Positions 1-9,741 are shown, numbered from the stretch's first letter. The stretch: 64,000 bases of DNA from Nonomuraea cypriaca (GCF_015645445.1 NZ_JADOGI010000007.1:32697-96696); one strand, 5' to 3'. A program made the numbers and translations. Notes: generated by a model from the sequence alone, not told the origin.

Positions 1-345
1 AGCGAGGCCCGGACTTGTAGCCTCCACGGCTTGCCGAGCTTCCCTCTGCCGATCCGTGTCATGGCCCAAGAAAGCATCGAGCAGGTTCGACAGGGTCGAC
101 TTTCCTGAGCCGTAGGGGCCGGTGAAGGACCATGCACGTGTCCGTTTGAGGTCTGCCACCGCGTTAGCGACACGATCCAGAACGTCCAGCGCCCTGGCTC
201 CCACATAGGGAGAGTTCAAGTTCGGATCGCGGACATCGCGCTCAAGGTTGGTGGAACGTAGTTCCGACCCGATCAGCGTGATGCCGGCGGGAAGCTGCGC
301 GCTAGCTCGGTCCTCACGGGTGCCAGGAAGGGGATTGGTGGCCAT
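1..345 (-). CDS. sspC: SspC-like P-loop ATPase, partial at window edge
   Basis: The first 115 codons of a minus-strand gene run off the left edge. The ATG lies 2 nt after the stop of the DUF4007 gene, so the two are probably translationally coupled. A Walker A motif, GPYGSGKST, is visible at residues 76-84; little else can be read. In single-strand phosphorothioation systems an ATPase (SspC) follows SspB, and the order A-B-ATPase here matches. Identity as SspC rests on gene order plus the P-loop. A DndC-like sulfurtransferase (SspD) would be expected further left, outside the window. Confidence 0.7.
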   Translation of the reverse strand, partial: MATNPLPGTREDRASAQLPAGITLIGSELRSTNLERDVRDPNLNSPYVGARALDVLDRVANAVADLKRTRAWSFTGPYGSGKSTLSNLLDAFLGHDTDRQREARQAVEATSPGLA

Positions 346-347
346 GG

Positions 348-1472
348 TCACACCTGCTCCTCGGTCAATTCCAGAACTTCGGGCTGCTCAGACTGCTGTT
401 CACGTTTGCGGCCCTTGCTGGCGCGCTCCAGACCGGGATAGCGCTGTTTCCACTCCTCAGGGGTCGGAAGGTCGGCTTGGCGACGAATGTGTCCATAGTG
501 CCGATCCAGGATGTCCCAGGCCAGCTGCTGAGGATCTACGGCAAAGGACAGGCTCCGCTGGCCCAGCGAGTCGGTGATCTGCAGATCATCCTGATCCGTG
601 ACGAGCGGTTCTATAACCTTGATGAGTTCGGGCTCTCGCATGCGGAAGGCACGCCCGGGAGCGCCTGGCTCGTTCGCGAGCCGGGCCAAAGAGATGGAAT
701 TGCCCCCGGTGACGTGCGAGGCGTAGTCAAGGCAGGCGTAGAGCAGCACCGCTGCTGGCAGATTAACCCGGGATCGGGTGGTGAACCGCCAGACGCGGCT
801 CTTGCCCTTGCCCTGGCCTTCCAGCAAACCGAGCTCCCGGAACGGGCTCATCAGCTGATCTTCAAAGCTGCCCTGCGACTGCGGATTGGGCTCCAGGTCG
901 AGGGCGTACATCTTGATGAGGCAGTCCACGTCCCGCTTGATCGACTCTGCGGCCGGCACAGCGTTCTCGGGGTAGCTCTCGTGCACATGCCGGGTGATCA
1001 GAGTGATCATCTCTGCGGTCGTGACCTTGGAGAACGGCGCCAGGTGGAACATCACGTACCAGCTGGGCACCATGCACTTGGCTCCGTGCTCCCCGTCTTC
1101 ACTGGACAGCAGCCACCAATGCAGCAACCACAGACTTCCGGTGTCTTCCAGGTAAGGGTCCGCGCCGTTCTTACCTAGCAGCCACTCCGCCCTCCAGGTC
1201 GGAGAGGCGATATAGGCCCGGTTGGAGGGGTCTCGGTGTGGGTGTTCTCGTGTGACCTTGAACGCCTGCGACCAGAACCGGATAGCGTTCACCATGTTCC
1301 GGCCGACGCCCAGCAGCACAGGCGCGTTCTCCCGGTGGAAGATGTCGCTGCCGCCCTCGCCGTCCCGAACAATCTCGGTGTGGGCTTTATAGAGCCAGCC
1401 ATAGCGAGGAGCGAAGGTTTCGTGCCGGGCGAATCTCGGCTCTGTCGCTTCTGCTAGCCGACTGTCGGACAT
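348..1472 (-). CDS. sspB: DUF4007 family protein, SspB-like
   Basis: This 374-residue protein resembles the DUF4007 family that includes SspB, the nickase-like subunit of SspABCD DNA phosphorothioation. The N-terminus (ETFAPRYGWLYKA, then GVGRNMVNAIRFW) is characteristic of the family. The C-terminus is a charged tail. The ATG is preceded by a GAAAGG ribosome-binding site. It sits between a cysteine desulfurase and a P-loop ATPase on the same strand, the expected ssp context. The assignment is from family recognition and context; no catalytic residues were verified. Confidence 0.78.
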   Translation of the reverse strand: MSDSRLAEATEPRFARHETFAPRYGWLYKAHTEIVRDGEGGSDIFHRENAPVLLGVGRNMVNAIRFWSQAFKVTREHPHRDPSNRAYIASPTWRAEWLLGKNGADPYLEDTGSLWLLHWWLLSSEDGEHGAKCMVPSWYVMFHLAPFSKVTTAEMITLITRHVHESYPENAVPAAESIKRDVDCLIKMYALDLEPNPQSQGSFEDQLMSPFRELGLLEGQGKGKSRVWRFTTRSRVNLPAAVLLYACLDYASHVTGGNSISLARLANEPGAPGRAFRMREPELIKVIEPLVTDQDDLQITDSLGQRSLSFAVDPQQLAWDILDRHYGHIRRQADLPTPEEWKQRYPGLERASKGRKREQQSEQPEVLELTEEQV

Positions 1473-1525
1473 GCGCTGGAACCTTTCGGTGGGTGGTAGG
1501 GCTAGTTCCGCGTGATGGCGGATGC

Positions 1526-2701
1526 TTAGGGCTCTGCAGTGGTTGCCATGGCCGTTCGAACTTCTATGACGGCGCGGGTCGTGGCCGCTATCGTCCGTTC
1601 GATGTCGTTTTCGGTAGTGGCATATCCGAGGGAGAAACGCAGCGTCGAGTCAGCGTCCTGGCGGCTTAGCCCCATCGCCACCAACACGTGGCTCGGACTT
1701 GGAGCACCCGAAGCACAGGCGCTGCCGTCAGAGGCAGCAATCTCCGGCATCGCGGCCAGAACCGCATCCGCGGGTACCCCTGGAAAGGTGACACTCGTGA
1801 CACCAGGCAGCCGGGCTGCGCGGGCACCGTTAATACGGCAGTCGGGTAGACGAGAGGTCAATCCATCCTCAAGTACATGACGCAGTCCGACGATACGAGC
1901 GGCTTCGTCGTGCAGTCGAACGCGGGCAGCCTCGGCGGCAGCACCTAGACCAGCAATGCCGGGCACGTTCAGTGTGCCTGCGCGCCAACCCCGCTCCTGG
2001 CCACCTCCGATCAGAAGGGGGCGGTGAAGCAGAGATACGCCGCGACGAACAAAAAGCGCACCGACTCCTTGCGGGCCTCCAAATTTGTGACCGGACAGCG
2101 ACAGCAGGTCGACGTCAAGTTCGTTCAGATCCAGCGGAAGGCGACCCACATACTGAGTGGCATCGCTGTGCACGAGCGCTCCTGCCTCATGCGCCAGCTT
2201 GATGATGGGGCCGAGGTCGGTTAGGACGCCTGTCTCATTGTTGGCCAGTATTGCCGAGACGATCGCCACCTTGCCTTGATGGCACGCCGCTTCCAAAGGT
2301 GCCAACTCGACGGCGCCGTCTCGGTCCGCAGGCAGTTCCACCAGTGTGCCTGCGCCTTCCGCAGTGATGGCGCGGGCCACCTCAAGAATCGCGGGATGCT
2401 CAACAGCCGTAGTGGCAAGAATCTCACCGCTCGAATAGCCCGCACGAAGCGCTAGGTTGTTCGCTTCTGTCGCGCCAGATGTGAAGATGAGTTCGCCGGG
2501 CGTACAGCCGAGCAAGCGGGCAAGTCGTTGGCGGGCTAGATCGACACGCGATGCCGCGTCACGGCCTGCCATGTGGACGCTGGAAGCATTGCCGACGCTT
2601 CCCAGGGCCTCCAGCATGGCTTCGAGCGCCTCCGGCCTCAGAGGAGCCGTCGCATTGTAGTCGAGGTACACCACGTCCGCACGACCAGTATCAGTCGACA
2701 C
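1526..2701 (-). CDS. sspA: Cysteine desulfurase, SspA/IscS-like
   Basis: A 391-residue PLP-dependent class V aminotransferase fold. It opens with VYLDYNATAP, has the PLP lysine K206 in SGHKFGG, and the catalytic cysteine C329 in SDGSACASG. It would take sulfur from L-cysteine and pass it on as a persulfide. The GTG start at 2701 is chosen because GGGAG lies six bases upstream and the family normally begins there; the reading frame extends 42 codons further upstream without similarity. It lies just upstream of the DUF4007 gene, so it probably supplies sulfur for DNA phosphorothioation. A housekeeping iron-sulfur role is the alternative. Confidence 0.85.
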   Translation of the reverse strand: MSTDTGRADVVYLDYNATAPLRPEALEAMLEALGSVGNASSVHMAGRDAASRVDLARQRLARLLGCTPGELIFTSGATEANNLALRAGYSSGEILATTAVEHPAILEVARAITAEGAGTLVELPADRDGAVELAPLEAACHQGKVAIVSAILANNETGVLTDLGPIIKLAHEAGALVHSDATQYVGRLPLDLNELDVDLLSLSGHKFGGPQGVGALFVRRGVSLLHRPLLIGGGQERGWRAGTLNVPGIAGLGAAAEAARVRLHDEAARIVGLRHVLEDGLTSRLPDCRINGARAARLPGVTSVTFPGVPADAVLAAMPEIAASDGSACASGAPSPSHVLVAMGLSRQDADSTLRFSLGYATTENDIERTIAATTRAVIEVRTAMATTAEP

Positions 2702-3426
2702 GCTAGCTCCCACCGCCCCATGCCTTCCTCTTGTGGCTCCTGGTGGCGAGGTTCGCAGGCGTCTCACATCCCTCCAGGAGTGCACTGAGATCCTAGCTAA
2801 CCCCTGCGACATCGTGGGCTGTCTCACGGATAATGGAGTAAGTCCCTAGGGCAGTCCGGCGTCTTCGCCCATGACCGGTCACTACGCGGCACTTCTCCCG
2901 CCATAGCGGACCCGGTGGCTCAGCCGGCTGGCTCAGAGGTAGATCGACGACCGACCGTAAGTGTCATACGACCTGGCCCATCGTAGACCCCACCGCGACC
3001 AAGGGCACACCGCTGGATCATGCCTGTGCACCGGGATGAGGAGTTGACGCACCGCTGGAGCGATGCACGATCAATCGCGACTTGGCGCATCTCGAGGAGC
3101 GATCAACAGGGTCGGCTTGCCTTGGCAGGCAAGGTCACCAAGCTGCCCAAGTCGCCCGGTGACGGCCTCTGACCGCATGCCCACCAAGACTCTCCTTCAG
3201 GCGGGCTCTCCGGCAACGCGCTCTTTGCGCCGTCATGGTGGTGCGGAGGTTTAGAGCAGGTGGTTATAGCACAAATTCAAAGCGTGATAGAGGTTGGTTT
3301 TCCGCTACCCTAGGGATGCCTCGGCCGCGTTGGTGTTGACTTTGTCAGGGCAACACTCGCTGACGCTCGCGTTCAGCATCGATGCAGGCAAGGGCGCGCG
3401 ATCGATCTGATGCGAGAGCGGGGCAG
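2702..3426. other. Intergenic region between sspA and a small unknown gene
   Basis: About 700 bp with no convincing gene. It must hold the promoter for the minus-strand ssp operon and for the small plus-strand gene that starts near 3427. Short frames here lack actinomycete codon bias. No repeat, tRNA or IS remnant was recognised. Confidence 0.5.
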
Positions 3427-3891
3427 ATGGCTGGTTTGAACGGCGGCCGGTTCGAGGCGCAACGCGCGAGGAACCTAGAGCGCGCCCGTCGTAGCGGCGT
3501 GCCGGACTCGGTGGCAAGGCTCTTTGCCCTCGTTCAGGAGCCCCGGGGCGATAACGAACCTTCGACACCGGGCTTCGACGCAATCTTGCGAGATGAGATT
3601 GCCCGGATGCGCAAACGCATTAGTGAGCCAGCGGCCAACTCTGGCAGCCTGGTCGAGGCAGGCGGATTCGGTGGTCTTGTGGAGACCGAGGCAACGACAA
3701 GTGCCCACCGTCTTCTGACCGCGGCTGAAGCCGACGGTATGTCAAGAGCCGCTGGCCTGTTGCGTGCGGCTCTTGATCGGTGTGGAAGCGTCCCTCGGTC
3801 CGGCGCCGAGAGCGCAGAATCGCCATCGTTTCCGGAACACGAAAGGATCCTGAATCCCGAGACCGGGCGACCGATTGGGATGTGGCGTTAG
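3427..3891 (+). CDS. Small hypothetical protein
   Basis: An Arg/Glu-rich N-terminal half (MAGLNGGRFEAQRARNLERA) is followed by a low-complexity Ala/Gly region, about 154 residues from the ATG at 3427. An upstream in-frame ATG at 3382 is possible. The gene converges on the PLD gene and overlaps its end by 4 nt. I recognise no family. It could be an accessory of the neighbouring defence operons or a spurious frame; composition and length favour a real gene only weakly. Confidence 0.4.
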   Translation: MAGLNGGRFEAQRARNLERARRSGVPDSVARLFALVQEPRGDNEPSTPGFDAILRDEIARMRKRISEPAANSGSLVEAGGFGGLVETEATTSAHRLLTAAEADGMSRAAGLLRAALDRCGSVPRSGAESAESPSFPEHERILNPETGRPIGMWR

Positions 3892-4781
3892 CCGATCAGG
3901 CGCGTGCCTCCAGAGATGCGCTGATAGTTGGGAAGAAAATGGGCGATCCAGGCCGCAAGCGTTTCCCATGCGTCTGCAGGATCGCTAATCGTGCGCCCAG
4001 TCTCTCCGCAGAGCTCAACAAGTCGTTGAACAGCCTTCATAGTGGTCAGATTGCTACATTCGCGCGCAATTCGTCCGGTAAAACCTTGCCGAAGTATAGC
4101 CCCTACATATCTATTGAATGCTTCTTCTGTCGCTAGACCTGTGGGTACGCCCAATGCGGCTAGTTCTGGTCGAACGATTTCTGCCACGCTTTCTTCACGC
4201 TGTCCGGTGTACACCCTCCAGAGGACTTCTGGAGGGCGATACATGGGCAGCCAGTCTGTGCGGTCTGTTGCCTCGATAGGTGGTCGGACCGGCGCGGTCG
4301 GCAGCATTGCAGCGGCCTCGATGACCGCATCGCGATCAGCTTCTGTGGCTGGCGCCGATGTGCCCTGCAACACAGCTAGCAGTGACACGAGTGCGGGGTC
4401 ATCTGCTGTGGTCTCGACCAAGATCTCGACCGCGCCTGGCCGGTGCCATCCCAGCCCGTTGGAAGTAATGTTCGCAGAACCGACGAGGGCACGAGGCCCT
4501 GCAATATATGCCTTTGCATGCACAACAGGGTGAAGTGCAACAGTCCCACCGCGTTGGCTAATGAGATCGAAGACCCGCGGGTCGCTCACTCCAGCTACAA
4601 CTTCATCTGGTCGCCATCGCGTAAATACCTCTAACGAGGATCCGCTAGGAAGCGCTGCAAGTAAGGGCTCAATTCCTGAGACCGTGATGAAGGGCGAGAC
4701 TATTGTCAGGCCTTCCGCATCCCGCGCCAGCCCTAGGAGACGCTCACCGCAGCGTTGCGGATCAAGCCCCGACTGGGTCAC
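3888..4781 (-). CDS. Phospholipase D-like (HKD) nuclease
   Basis: A 297-residue protein with one HKD-type motif: H88-x-K90 in VVHAKAYIAG, then GSANIT (G101, S102, N104). The N-terminal SPFITVSGIEPLL and FTRW strands are typical of PLD-like nucleases found with DNA helicases in defence loci. A single motif suggests it acts as a dimer. Its start overlaps the stop of the GHKL ATPase gene by 4 nt (ATGA), so it is the last gene of a three-gene operon. It is predicted to be the DNA-cutting subunit; substrate is unknown. Confidence 0.75.
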   Translation of the reverse strand: MTQSGLDPQRCGERLLGLARDAEGLTIVSPFITVSGIEPLLAALPSGSSLEVFTRWRPDEVVAGVSDPRVFDLISQRGGTVALHPVVHAKAYIAGPRALVGSANITSNGLGWHRPGAVEILVETTADDPALVSLLAVLQGTSAPATEADRDAVIEAAAMLPTAPVRPPIEATDRTDWLPMYRPPEVLWRVYTGQREESVAEIVRPELAALGVPTGLATEEAFNRYVGAILRQGFTGRIARECSNLTTMKAVQRLVELCGETGRTISDPADAWETLAAWIAHFLPNYQRISGGTRLIG

Positions 4782-6769
4782 GCGTCACCGTCCCCATCCT
4801 GAGTATCATCCTCTCCGCCAAACAGTGAAGCGGCCTTGAAAGCAACGTCCCCAACATACTCTCCGAGACGGCGGCCCCACCCCTCGCGGATCTCTTTGAT
4901 CATCCCTATGGACGGGTGTGTTCGGTGCTCGTTTTCATACCGGGACCAGGCGAGCAGTAGCCATGTCACCGCATCTACGCTTTGCACCAACAGCCTTTTA
5001 GCCTCTTCCTCGCTCATCGCCTCGATTTCGTCATTAGCAACGCGGAGGGGGCCGATCAGGCTCTTATAAGCCGGGTGCGCATTGTTAATACACAGAATCT
5101 CTAGATTGAGTGCCTCGTCGGGCCAGAAGAATGCTGGCGCCTCTTTCACGGGGCGGTCAACTACTTGCACTGTAACGCCGCGCTGGTAGTTGGCAATGAT
5201 CGCGCCACGGATTTCCGCCGGCACGTCCTGCTCTTCCAGCTTGTGATCGATCGCTTCGGCCGCCTTGATGGGGTCCGGCTTGTTGTTGGCGAAGTCAGCC
5301 TCGCCAGGTGTCGGACTCACACCGGAGCGGGTCTTCTTGACATTGGAGGCGACGCTCGTGATGGCAGGCTGGGGTCGTCGAGCGCCCGAGGCAGCCTGCT
5401 GCGCGTTCTTCCCTTCCTGCTTCATCGCGTTGACGAGGGCCACGAGCTGGTAGGCCATATCGTAAAGCTCTGCGATCGGGTGGTCCTCGTCGAACAGTCC
5501 CTCCTCGATCGCCTCGTCCTTAGTTAGACGGTGCTCCCGCGCCAGACGAAGTGCTTGTGCGAGGTTAGGGGCGTCCTGCTTGTTGTTGGTAACCCCGAAA
5601 ATCTCGTCGAGGCATGGGTCGAAGGCAATCTCGACGCCCCACCAACGGTCCGTAGCTTCCTGAGCCAGTGTCTTCTCCAGGACGAGCTCGCGATCAGCCC
5701 GCATGACAGAAATACCGGAATTGTCACGGGCGTGGCGCCCCTGGTGAGTGCTGATTCCAGCGTTGCGACCCGGCCGTGCTTCGGGTTTCGCAAGCGACAA
5801 CTGAGCGCGAACGGTCGAGGTACCCTCACCATCCGGTCGTTGAAGGACGAACGTGCGGGACGTGTGGTGTTCGGCAAAGGGCGGTTCGTCCGTGATGGGA
5901 ACCAGAGGTTTTCCATCATCTTCGGCGGATGCTTCCCAGTATCCCAGCGTTGTCTCAGCAACCGGGTGGAGGTACAACGGGTCGTTCGGCCTAACCTCCT
6001 GGAACCCATCAGGTCCGCCCAACGTGTCCGCTTCCATCACGGCTACCTGAATACTGCGCCGTCGAGTATCAGAGGTTAGAAACTCCCGATAGACGCGCCC
6101 GAGAAGGTATTCCGTATGGGCAAACATCGTCTCAGCGCGCACCCAACGCAGCTTGTCAAGGTGCGTCCACCGAATCACGGTTCCGCTGTAGAGCGCTTGG
6201 CCCATGGAGGTATCGGGAACAGCGTGATCCTTATAAACATCAAGGACCCAGTCCGGCAAGGCCACGTAGGCCGGGCTTGACGGCTGGGTCGGCCAGGGAA
6301 CGGTCAGCGCTCCCTTCTTGGCTGAGTCCTCGACCTCCTTCAGATCGAGGTACGTGTGCGATGCGTTTTCCGGCTGTGTCTTCTGCCAGGTCCAAACATC
6401 CGTTCGCTTGCACTGCGAGACGCTCGCCTGTGGCAGCCCCATACCGAACCGTCCGATGCCGGATCGATCGTCGTATTTGCCTGAGCCGCCGAAAGACAGT
6501 GCGAGATTGAGTGCCTCCTCTGTCATACCTCCGCCATCGTCGATGACCCATATCTCATCGACCCGCTTCGTAGCGCGCTGCTTGCCTTGCACCGTACGTT
6601 GCACGATAACCAGCAACACCGTGTTGGCATCGCCCCACTGAAATGAGTTGTCGATCAACTCAGCTAGAGCATAATCGGTGCCCTTGTAACCGGTGTCACG
6701 GATTGACTTCACTGTTTGCGAACCAGAAAGAAGGGGTGCTTCCTGCCTCGCGATACCTGGTGTTACCAC
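4778..6769 (-). CDS. MORC/MutL-like GHKL ATPase
   Basis: A 663-residue protein with an N-terminal GHKL ATPase domain: N-box ELIDNS (37-42), G1 box DDGGGM (77-82) and G2 box GIGRFGMG (104-111). There is no histidine phosphoacceptor domain, so this is a MORC/MutL/Hsp90-type ATPase and not a sensor kinase. Prokaryotic MORC-like ATPases linked to SF2 helicases and nucleases are known from restriction-like loci. It overlaps the helicase gene upstream by 7 nt and the PLD gene downstream by 4 nt. The C-terminal half has no recognised domain. It probably acts as a DNA clamp or switch in a phage-restriction complex. Confidence 0.8.
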   Translation of the reverse strand: MVTPGIARQEAPLLSGSQTVKSIRDTGYKGTDYALAELIDNSFQWGDANTVLLVIVQRTVQGKQRATKRVDEIWVIDDGGGMTEEALNLALSFGGSGKYDDRSGIGRFGMGLPQASVSQCKRTDVWTWQKTQPENASHTYLDLKEVEDSAKKGALTVPWPTQPSSPAYVALPDWVLDVYKDHAVPDTSMGQALYSGTVIRWTHLDKLRWVRAETMFAHTEYLLGRVYREFLTSDTRRRSIQVAVMEADTLGGPDGFQEVRPNDPLYLHPVAETTLGYWEASAEDDGKPLVPITDEPPFAEHHTSRTFVLQRPDGEGTSTVRAQLSLAKPEARPGRNAGISTHQGRHARDNSGISVMRADRELVLEKTLAQEATDRWWGVEIAFDPCLDEIFGVTNNKQDAPNLAQALRLAREHRLTKDEAIEEGLFDEDHPIAELYDMAYQLVALVNAMKQEGKNAQQAASGARRPQPAITSVASNVKKTRSGVSPTPGEADFANNKPDPIKAAEAIDHKLEEQDVPAEIRGAIIANYQRGVTVQVVDRPVKEAPAFFWPDEALNLEILCINNAHPAYKSLIGPLRVANDEIEAMSEEEAKRLLVQSVDAVTWLLLAWSRYENEHRTHPSIGMIKEIREGWGRRLGEYVGDVAFKAASLFGGEDDTQDGDGDA

Positions 6770-8337
6770 AAGTCCTCCCAGTGCGTGAAAGCAGCAGCAA
6801 TGGTGCCGAATGCTGGAACGGAGGGGTCAACAACGGTGGCGACCACTGCCTTCTTGTTTCCGCCAGCTTTCGGGCCTCGGATGCCTCGGCCTACCATCTG
6901 GCTGTACAACACAAGCGAGCGCGTGGGCCGGGCTATGACTACCGCGCTTGTTTGTGGGGCATCGAAGCCTGTGGTCAGCACACCATAGTTGACTAGCACA
7001 CGAGTAACGCGTGCCGAGCTCTTATACATGCGGATCGCAGTGTCGCGGATCTCCGGTGCTGTAGTACCGTCCACCGCGTCAGCTAGCACCCCCGCCGCCC
7101 GTAGGGTCGCCGCGACAACGTGGGCTAGATCAACAGATGCCGCGAAGACGATGATCCGGCGATGCGACTCCTTGACTAGCTGCAGCGTTGCCGCGACAAC
7201 TTCCTTGAGATAGCCATCCTCATCCATCCCCAGCTCTGCCGGGTCATCAGCCACAGGTGCCGGCTCCTCCTCCGCATCTGGCAGCTCACCAAGCAGGCGA
7301 AATTCCGGCTCGGCAAGATAGCCCTGCTGTATGAGGTAGTCAACAGGTCCGGCTGCGCCACCATCCGTAGCAGTATCTAGCTCAATCTTGGTGTGCTCGA
7401 AGAATGCGGCGAGCTCCTCGTCCGCGGTAGAGCCCACAAACGTACGCCCTGGCGTAGCGCTCAAACCAACGATGGGCGTGATCGGCTGCCCTGCCACGGA
7501 TAGCTGTTCCACCACCTGCCGATAGGTTGGCGCAATGGCTTGGTGAGCTTCATCGAAGACGATCAGCCCCAACCGACGTCCGAGGTCACGGAGCAGCTCA
7601 GGCTCATTCCGGCGTGCATAAATCGTCTGCAAGCTCGCCACGAGGAGACCATCTATCACGTCATCGCTGTTCCAATCCTGGCCGCTCCATGCGGCCAGGA
7701 TAGGAACTTCACGGTTACCCAGCGCGTTCCAGGCCCGGTGAAACTCTCGAGCCGCCTGATCAAGCAGCTCGCGCGTCGAGGCAAGCCAGAGCACTGGTCG
7801 CCCCTCATGTTCTCGAAGAAAGTCGCACACCATGCTCAAGGTCGTGCGGGTCTTCCCCGACCCCGTCGGCATGTGCAGCAGAAGACGAGTCCTACCTTTA
7901 CTTAGCAGAGACCGCGCTTCCGTCACGGCCCGCCGCTGATGAGGAAACAGTCCATACACCGGAGTGGCCTGGGTGGGCAGAGCCGCTATCTTGTCGCTGT
8001 GGGCTTCAGGTAGCCCGAGGAAGACGGCTACGCGACTGGAATTCGCAAGCACCGCCCGCGCGCTCAGGTCAGCTGGTCCTAGCGACAGGCGTTCCGACAA
8101 AGCCCAGCGTTGCTCTTCTGGGAGCTCATCGGGCAATACGCCGGCGTCAGCGAGGCGGCGAACAGCAGAGATGGGGTCACCGAGACATGCCACAGCAAGC
8201 ACCGCATCAGACGGCATCTTTGCGACGAGGCCATCTCGGACAAGCCTCGTAATCGTACGGGCCACACGAGAGTCGACGAGAGACTGGGCATGTGCCGCAG
8301 TCTCTAGCAGGTCGAAGATCGTGTACCGGCCGTTCAC
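6763..8337 (-). CDS. SF2 DEAD/DEAH-box helicase
   Basis: A 524-residue superfamily 2 helicase. A Q-motif-like LFPHQRRAV precedes Walker A MPTGSGKT (156-163). Then come DEAH (262-265), SATPG (motif III) and QMVGRGIRG (motif VI) near the C-terminus. The first 120 residues are a separate alpha-helical domain. It heads the helicase / GHKL ATPase / PLD operon. This operon adjoins ssp genes, so a role as the restriction module of a phosphorothioation system (comparable in kind to SspFGH) is inferred, not shown. The promoter lies in the divergent region that follows. Confidence 0.85.
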   Translation of the reverse strand: MNGRYTIFDLLETAAHAQSLVDSRVARTITRLVRDGLVAKMPSDAVLAVACLGDPISAVRRLADAGVLPDELPEEQRWALSERLSLGPADLSARAVLANSSRVAVFLGLPEAHSDKIAALPTQATPVYGLFPHQRRAVTEARSLLSKGRTRLLLHMPTGSGKTRTTLSMVCDFLREHEGRPVLWLASTRELLDQAAREFHRAWNALGNREVPILAAWSGQDWNSDDVIDGLLVASLQTIYARRNEPELLRDLGRRLGLIVFDEAHQAIAPTYRQVVEQLSVAGQPITPIVGLSATPGRTFVGSTADEELAAFFEHTKIELDTATDGGAAGPVDYLIQQGYLAEPEFRLLGELPDAEEEPAPVADDPAELGMDEDGYLKEVVAATLQLVKESHRRIIVFAASVDLAHVVAATLRAAGVLADAVDGTTAPEIRDTAIRMYKSSARVTRVLVNYGVLTTGFDAPQTSAVVIARPTRSLVLYSQMVGRGIRGPKAGGNKKAVVATVVDPSVPAFGTIAAAFTHWEDLW

Positions 8338-8877
8338 AGACGCTCAGATCCTGAGGGAAAGCTGAAGAGAACTGTCTGAAGGAAGAGACTGCGTTGGAGC
8401 CGGACGAACATTTGAGGGGCAGGCGAAGCGAAGGTCGTCAACCTGTGCGTGGGCACAGAGTGACGCAGAGTGGGTCACGGCAGTAGTGCAGTCCATCCGA
8501 ACGGTATCCTCCGCACGCATCGCTTCGAAGGTTGTTAGCTACATGGTTCGCCTTAGCGGATGGTACGGCATCGGCTCGATGGTCTCATCCTATTGTTGTA
8601 TCTCGGTAACAATTAGTTCCCAGCCAGTTTGCTAGCGCGATTGCGGCTGAGCGGAAAATAGGCACATAACGGGGCAATAGGAACGATCAGAGCTTCGGGT
8701 GACGGCTCAACCTCTGCCCAATTGCCTCCCATAGGGCTCCCCTCCACTCCCGGGCCCCTGCTGCAACTACAACCGATTGATACACCTCCGCCCATCGTGC
8801 ATGAGGATCATCGGCCGCAGCAGAGCGACCGGCCGGATGTCGCGTAAAGTGACCGCACGGTGACACGGCCGGAGTTA
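8338..8877. promoter_or_regulatory. Divergent promoter region with a short inverted repeat
   Basis: A 540-bp gap lies between the divergently transcribed helicase operon and the unknown gene at 8878. It contains a perfect ATTGTT / AACAAT inverted repeat (8592-8597 and 8608-8613) in a locally AT-rich patch, which could be an operator. No gene is evident. Confidence 0.35.
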
Positions 8878-9741
8878 ATGTCAGGCATGGAGGTTGGAGA
8901 AGAGTGGGCTTATCGCGAGCGGCCGAGGGCGCTGGGCGATCCCGTGCACCGCGTCACGATCGTCAAGATACGAGATAGCGACGACTCGATCAGGATCCGC
9001 CGGCTGGACGGCGATGACGCCGGGCTGCAGGAATGGGTCTCCTACACCTCTCTGCTGGATCGCTGGGCCGCCATCGAACCGCGGCTCAACGACGAACGGC
9101 GGCTGTTGGCAGTCAGAGAGGTGTCGACTACAGCTGGCGGCACGGTGGAGTACGAAGCTGCGTTGCTCGTCGTGAAAAACTGCGGGCTTGGCCGACGGCT
9201 GATCCTCGGACGAAGTAGGAGCGAGACCGGAGTCCTTCGGATCGACAACCCCACGAGCGTTGCCGAACGCTTGGGGCTCACGCCCGAAGAACTAGGAGAC
9301 GGCTCGCGGGCCTTCCATGATCGCCATGGGGTGTTGATCAGCCCTTGGCAAGCGGCACAGCGATTGATACCGACCATCGCGAGCGTCTTCTCCGAGGACG
9401 TCATGGAAGCGATCCACCGCGAAGAAGCTGAGTTCCGTGACGAGTCCCTCTACGGAAACTCCCATCGACGATCCTGGGAGGATGCCCGCGACGAGCGCAA
9501 GGTACGGCTGCGCGAGCGCGAACCTGTGCACGCCATGGTGCGGCAGTGGTGCGGACAGGAGGCCGTTGAGCGGTTCGATGAGCTGATCGCCTTGCGCAAC
9601 GAAGTTGTACGGCTTGGCCAGCTCCTCGACCGGGCGGTCGAGGCACTGCGCAAGCGCGGGGCCACGGCTACCGCCGCCACCATTGAAAGCGACCTGGGCG
9701 TCCCCATCGCCATGCTGATGGATAGAGATCGTCATACCTGA
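8878..9741 (+). CDS. Hypothetical protein
   Basis: About 287 residues from the ATG at 8878, which has GGAG five bases upstream; a GTG at 8860 in the same frame is a less likely start. The N-terminal part (VGEEWAYRERP...VTIVKIRD) resembles a small beta-barrel, followed by helices with many charged residues and a C-terminal predicted coiled coil. I recognise no family. The end overlaps the convergent gene downstream by 74 nt. It lies inside the defence island, between the helicase operon and a winged-helix/coiled-coil gene. Confidence 0.6.
   Translation: MSGMEVGEEWAYRERPRALGDPVHRVTIVKIRDSDDSIRIRRLDGDDAGLQEWVSYTSLLDRWAAIEPRLNDERRLLAVREVSTTAGGTVEYEAALLVVKNCGLGRRLILGRSRSETGVLRIDNPTSVAERLGLTPEELGDGSRAFHDRHGVLISPWQAAQRLIPTIASVFSEDVMEAIHREEAEFRDESLYGNSHRRSWEDARDERKVRLREREPVHAMVRQWCGQEAVERFDELIALRNEVVRLGQLLDRAVEALRKRGATATAATIESDLGVPIAMLMDRDRHT

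Noticed and set aside
4778..6769. Two-component sensor kinase
   Set aside because: The ATPase motifs are of the MORC/MutL type and there is no phosphoacceptor histidine domain or response regulator nearby.
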